Shown: positions 62,041-64,000 of the stretch, in pieces
Layout of the letters: every line of letters begins with the position of its first letter
How positions within the stretch are numbered: position 1 is the stretch's first letter
Assembly: GCA_963922495.1 (NCBI GenBank)
Contig: CAWUIH010000001.1
Coordinates: 1-64,000 of the forward strand
DNA: 64,000 bases
Reading direction: 5' to 3'
Source of the DNA: CAWUIH01 sp963922495
GTDB lineage: Bacteria > Pseudomonadota > Gammaproteobacteria > Coxiellales > Coxiellaceae
The notes under the pieces: model-generated
What the model was told of the DNA's origin: nothing
Database searches by the model: none
What the model saw: only the letters and a program-made list of their open reading frames with translations
Translations under genes and position numbers: made by a program

Positions 62041-64000
62041 ATGAAGATAAAACGACTGATTGCAACTGTCCTTTCCGCCCTCACTGTAGTGGCTGCCAAT
62101 GCCCAGGCCGCTGATTTGATTCAAGTTTATCATCAGGCGCTTGTGAGTGACCCCGCTTTCAAAGAGGCCTATGCGACTTGGATGGCGGCGAAAGAGGACT
62201 TACCACTGGCTTATTCCAGTGGTGGCCTTCCCGGGGGTGGTTTATTACCTTTTGTTGATTTACAGGGAAATTTTAATCCTACTTGGGTTCGTAATCGAGA
62301 TAACGGTGGAACTTATTCTGGAAGCGTGAATAGTCTCGGTTACTCACTATCTATTACGCAGAGTATTTTTAATTTTGCTACTTGGAAGTCAATTGCCGGC
62401 GCCAACTTCACAGTTAAGGCCGCAACTGCAACTTACTTGGCGGCGTCTCAAGATCTGATGTCCCGCAGTGCTGAAGATTATTTTCAAGTATTAAAAGATT
62501 ATGATGCGTTACGCTATACTTTGGCATTAAAGCAAGCTAATTTGCACCAATTGGTGACGGCAGAACAAGAATACAAAGTTGGTTTGATTGCCATCACCGG
62601 AGTTTATGAGGCGCAAGCGAGTTACGATAGTTCCATTGCGCAAGAAATTGCAGATCGTAATACGCTTGCTAACGATTTAGAAACATTGCGCTCAATTACA
62701 GGGGTGCGCTATAAGTCATTAGCGATGTTGAAAAACACTATACCGTTGGTAATTCCAAAACCACATAATTTAAGAGCTTGGATAGATATTTCTCTTCATC
62801 AAAACTACGGTATTCAATCAGATCTCAACGGCATGTTGGCTGCTCACCAGGCAGTATTAGCCGCTGCGGCAGGACGTTATCCTGCGTTGTCTGCTAGTGT
62901 CAGTGGTGGTCAAACTCAAACCGGGGAGCAACCTGGTGCGGATACCGGAACAGAGCATACAACAAGCATTAACGGCACTATTACTCTCGATTTTCCAGTA
63001 TATCGCGGCGGTTATGACGGGCCCAATACTAAACAGAAAGAGTATTTGTATTTGAAAGCCAGTGAGCAGCTGGAGTATCAACATCGATATGTTATTGAGA
63101 ATACCAGTCAGCAGTACCTAAATGTTGACGCCTATACCGTGAAAATTAAGGCGGACCAAGAAGCTATTGTCTCAGCTAGAAATAAATTAAAGGCAACGCA
63201 GTCAGGTTACGTGGTAGGTACTCGTACCATGGTAGATGTACTTAATGCCATTAGTGATCTTTATAATGTTGAGCAACAATGGTCAGATGACCGTTACAAC
63301 TATGTGACGGCAATCATCTCTTTGAAGAATTATGCCGGGACATTATCTCCTAAAGATTTGGCTGTAATTAATACTTGGCTTGGCAAATCAGTTACATTTA
63401 ATACCAGTTACAATGTCAATGTCAGTCCACTCGCAACTCTTCAGGGGATTGCCAAAGGTGATGGCGGCGCTGCCAGCAAAGCGGGTTCTTTGAAAGCGGC
63501 ACAGCAACCCCCATTGAATTCCAAGAAGGGTTTTGGAACCACCGTGACACAATCTCCCGCTGCGATGAACGCAGTTGCTCAATTGACAAGTTCTCCCACT
63601 AATTCGCACATAAATCATGCTCGCATAGCCACCAACGGCTACACCAAAACTTATTATGCAATCCAGGTTTATGCGGCCCAAAACCTGAGCGAAGCCTACT
63701 CGTTTATCAGCCATTATTCAATCGATGCAAGCCAGCAGTTACACATTGTGCGTCATAAACAATGGTATCGAGTTGTTTACGGGCATTATCCTTCTTATAG
63801 CCAGGCCAAAATATATATTCGTGAATTGCCCCATAGTTTGCGGCACCTAAAACCCTACGTCGTTAAGGTGGTAGAGTCGCGTAGCTCTGATGTCAAGTCA
63901 CATTCATTACAGCCTGGCGAACAACATAAATCGTCTTTGAGCAACGTTCCCGATATCGATAGCCGCACTTCAGTGTCAGTTGGTAGTAGTACTAGGCCTA
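62041..64000 (+). CDS. TolC-like outer-membrane protein with C-terminal SPOR domain (runs off the window)
   Basis: An uninterrupted frame of 653 codons from ATG 62041 (AAGG upstream) to the window edge. A signal peptide ends NAQA. TolC-type efflux repeats cover about residues 25-470: IQVYHQALVSDPAFKEAYAT, VYEAQASYDSSIAQEIA in the first half and ATQSGYVVGTRTMVDVLNAI in the second. After a Gly/Ala/Lys linker, residues 536-613 form a SPOR-like domain (YYAIQVYAAQNLSEAYSFIS, WYRVVYGHYPSYSQAKIYIR). Canonical TolC has no SPOR domain. The 3' end is not in the window. Confidence 0.88.
   Translation, partial: MKIKRLIATVLSALTVVAANAQAADLIQVYHQALVSDPAFKEAYATWMAAKEDLPLAYSSGGLPGGGLLPFVDLQGNFNPTWVRNRDNGGTYSGSVNSLGYSLSITQSIFNFATWKSIAGANFTVKAATATYLAASQDLMSRSAEDYFQVLKDYDALRYTLALKQANLHQLVTAEQEYKVGLIAITGVYEAQASYDSSIAQEIADRNTLANDLETLRSITGVRYKSLAMLKNTIPLVIPKPHNLRAWIDISLHQNYGIQSDLNGMLAAHQAVLAAAAGRYPALSASVSGGQTQTGEQPGADTGTEHTTSINGTITLDFPVYRGGYDGPNTKQKEYLYLKASEQLEYQHRYVIENTSQQYLNVDAYTVKIKADQEAIVSARNKLKATQSGYVVGTRTMVDVLNAISDLYNVEQQWSDDRYNYVTAIISLKNYAGTLSPKDLAVINTWLGKSVTFNTSYNVNVSPLATLQGIAKGDGGAASKAGSLKAAQQPPLNSKKGFGTTVTQSPAAMNAVAQLTSSPTNSHINHARIATNGYTKTYYAIQVYAAQNLSEAYSFISHYSIDASQQLHIVRHKQWYRVVYGHYPSYSQAKIYIRELPHSLRHLKPYVVKVVESRSSDVKSHSLQPGEQHKSSLSNVPDIDSRTSVSVGSSTRP

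Noticed and set aside
1..64000. CRISPR array, rRNA operon, integrase or prophage genes
   Set aside because: I looked for regularly spaced repeats, rRNA-like sequence and phage or integrase motifs on both strands and saw none.

Overview
The window reads as a chromosomal segment of an AT-rich gammaproteobacterium (roughly 40% G+C by eye). Gene order is gammaproteobacterial throughout: tRNA-Gln/prs/rplY/pth/ychF, dsbD/aroQ/accB/accC, mraZ/rsmH/ftsL/ftsI, rplM/rpsI/sspA/sspB and ubiC/ubiA. Several hypothetical proteins, an OmpA-type lipoprotein that may be IcmN/DotK-like, a DUF3757 protein and a partial type IVb pilus operon hint at a host-associated lineage near Legionella/Coxiella. That placement is inference; no 16S gene is present. 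Several genes are decayed or truncated (an SDR pseudogene, a stop-interrupted prepilin, a pilus operon without motor genes, a dcw cluster that ends after ftsI), which fits ongoing genome reduction.

Layout. 1-3.8 kb: a 55-bp direct repeat, then the minus-strand tRNA-Gln-prs-rplY-pth-ychF block. 3.8-9.3 kb: lolB next to a broken pteridine-reductase-like gene, a MidA-family methyltransferase, cca, psd and periplasmic Cu/Zn SOD. 9.3-13.2 kb: an unknown protein and the feoABC ferrous-iron operon with a clear Fur box and promoter. 13.2-18.4 kb: a NitT/TauT-type ABC transporter (two-domain permease plus ATPase) with a hydrolase, then a BI-1 membrane protein and a DUF2878 protein. 18.6-24.9 kb: a DUF3757 secreted protein, polA and trkAH. 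25-29.6 kb: a complete TolC/HlyD/MacB-like export operon. 29.6-37.6 kb: pdxB, priA, efp-epmA, serA, serB, hemF. 37.9-42.2 kb: accC, accB, aroQ, dsbD. 42.3-46.9 kb: a small unknown protein, yajQ, and a short dcw cluster behind a textbook MraZ operator. 46.9-51.3 kb: a 506-residue unknown protein, an HU protein with a histone-H1-like tail, rplM-rpsI and sspAB. 51.5-58.3 kb: an OmpA-type lipoprotein, a decayed spacer and type IVb pilus genes. 58.5-64 kb: a palindromic repeat, an unknown helical protein, a VUT-family transporter, ubiC-ubiA, and a TolC-like protein that runs off the right edge and carries a SPOR domain.

The most unusual signals are: (1) a dispersed, imperfectly palindromic element of about 155-161 bp in three full copies (3860, 6555, 58520) plus fragments; (2) SPOR-like domains attached to two envelope proteins that normally lack them, a PilP homologue and a TolC homologue; (3) a prepilin-like gene with an in-frame TAG and a Glu5-to-Lys change, heading a pilus operon that has no ATPase, platform or prepilin peptidase gene here.
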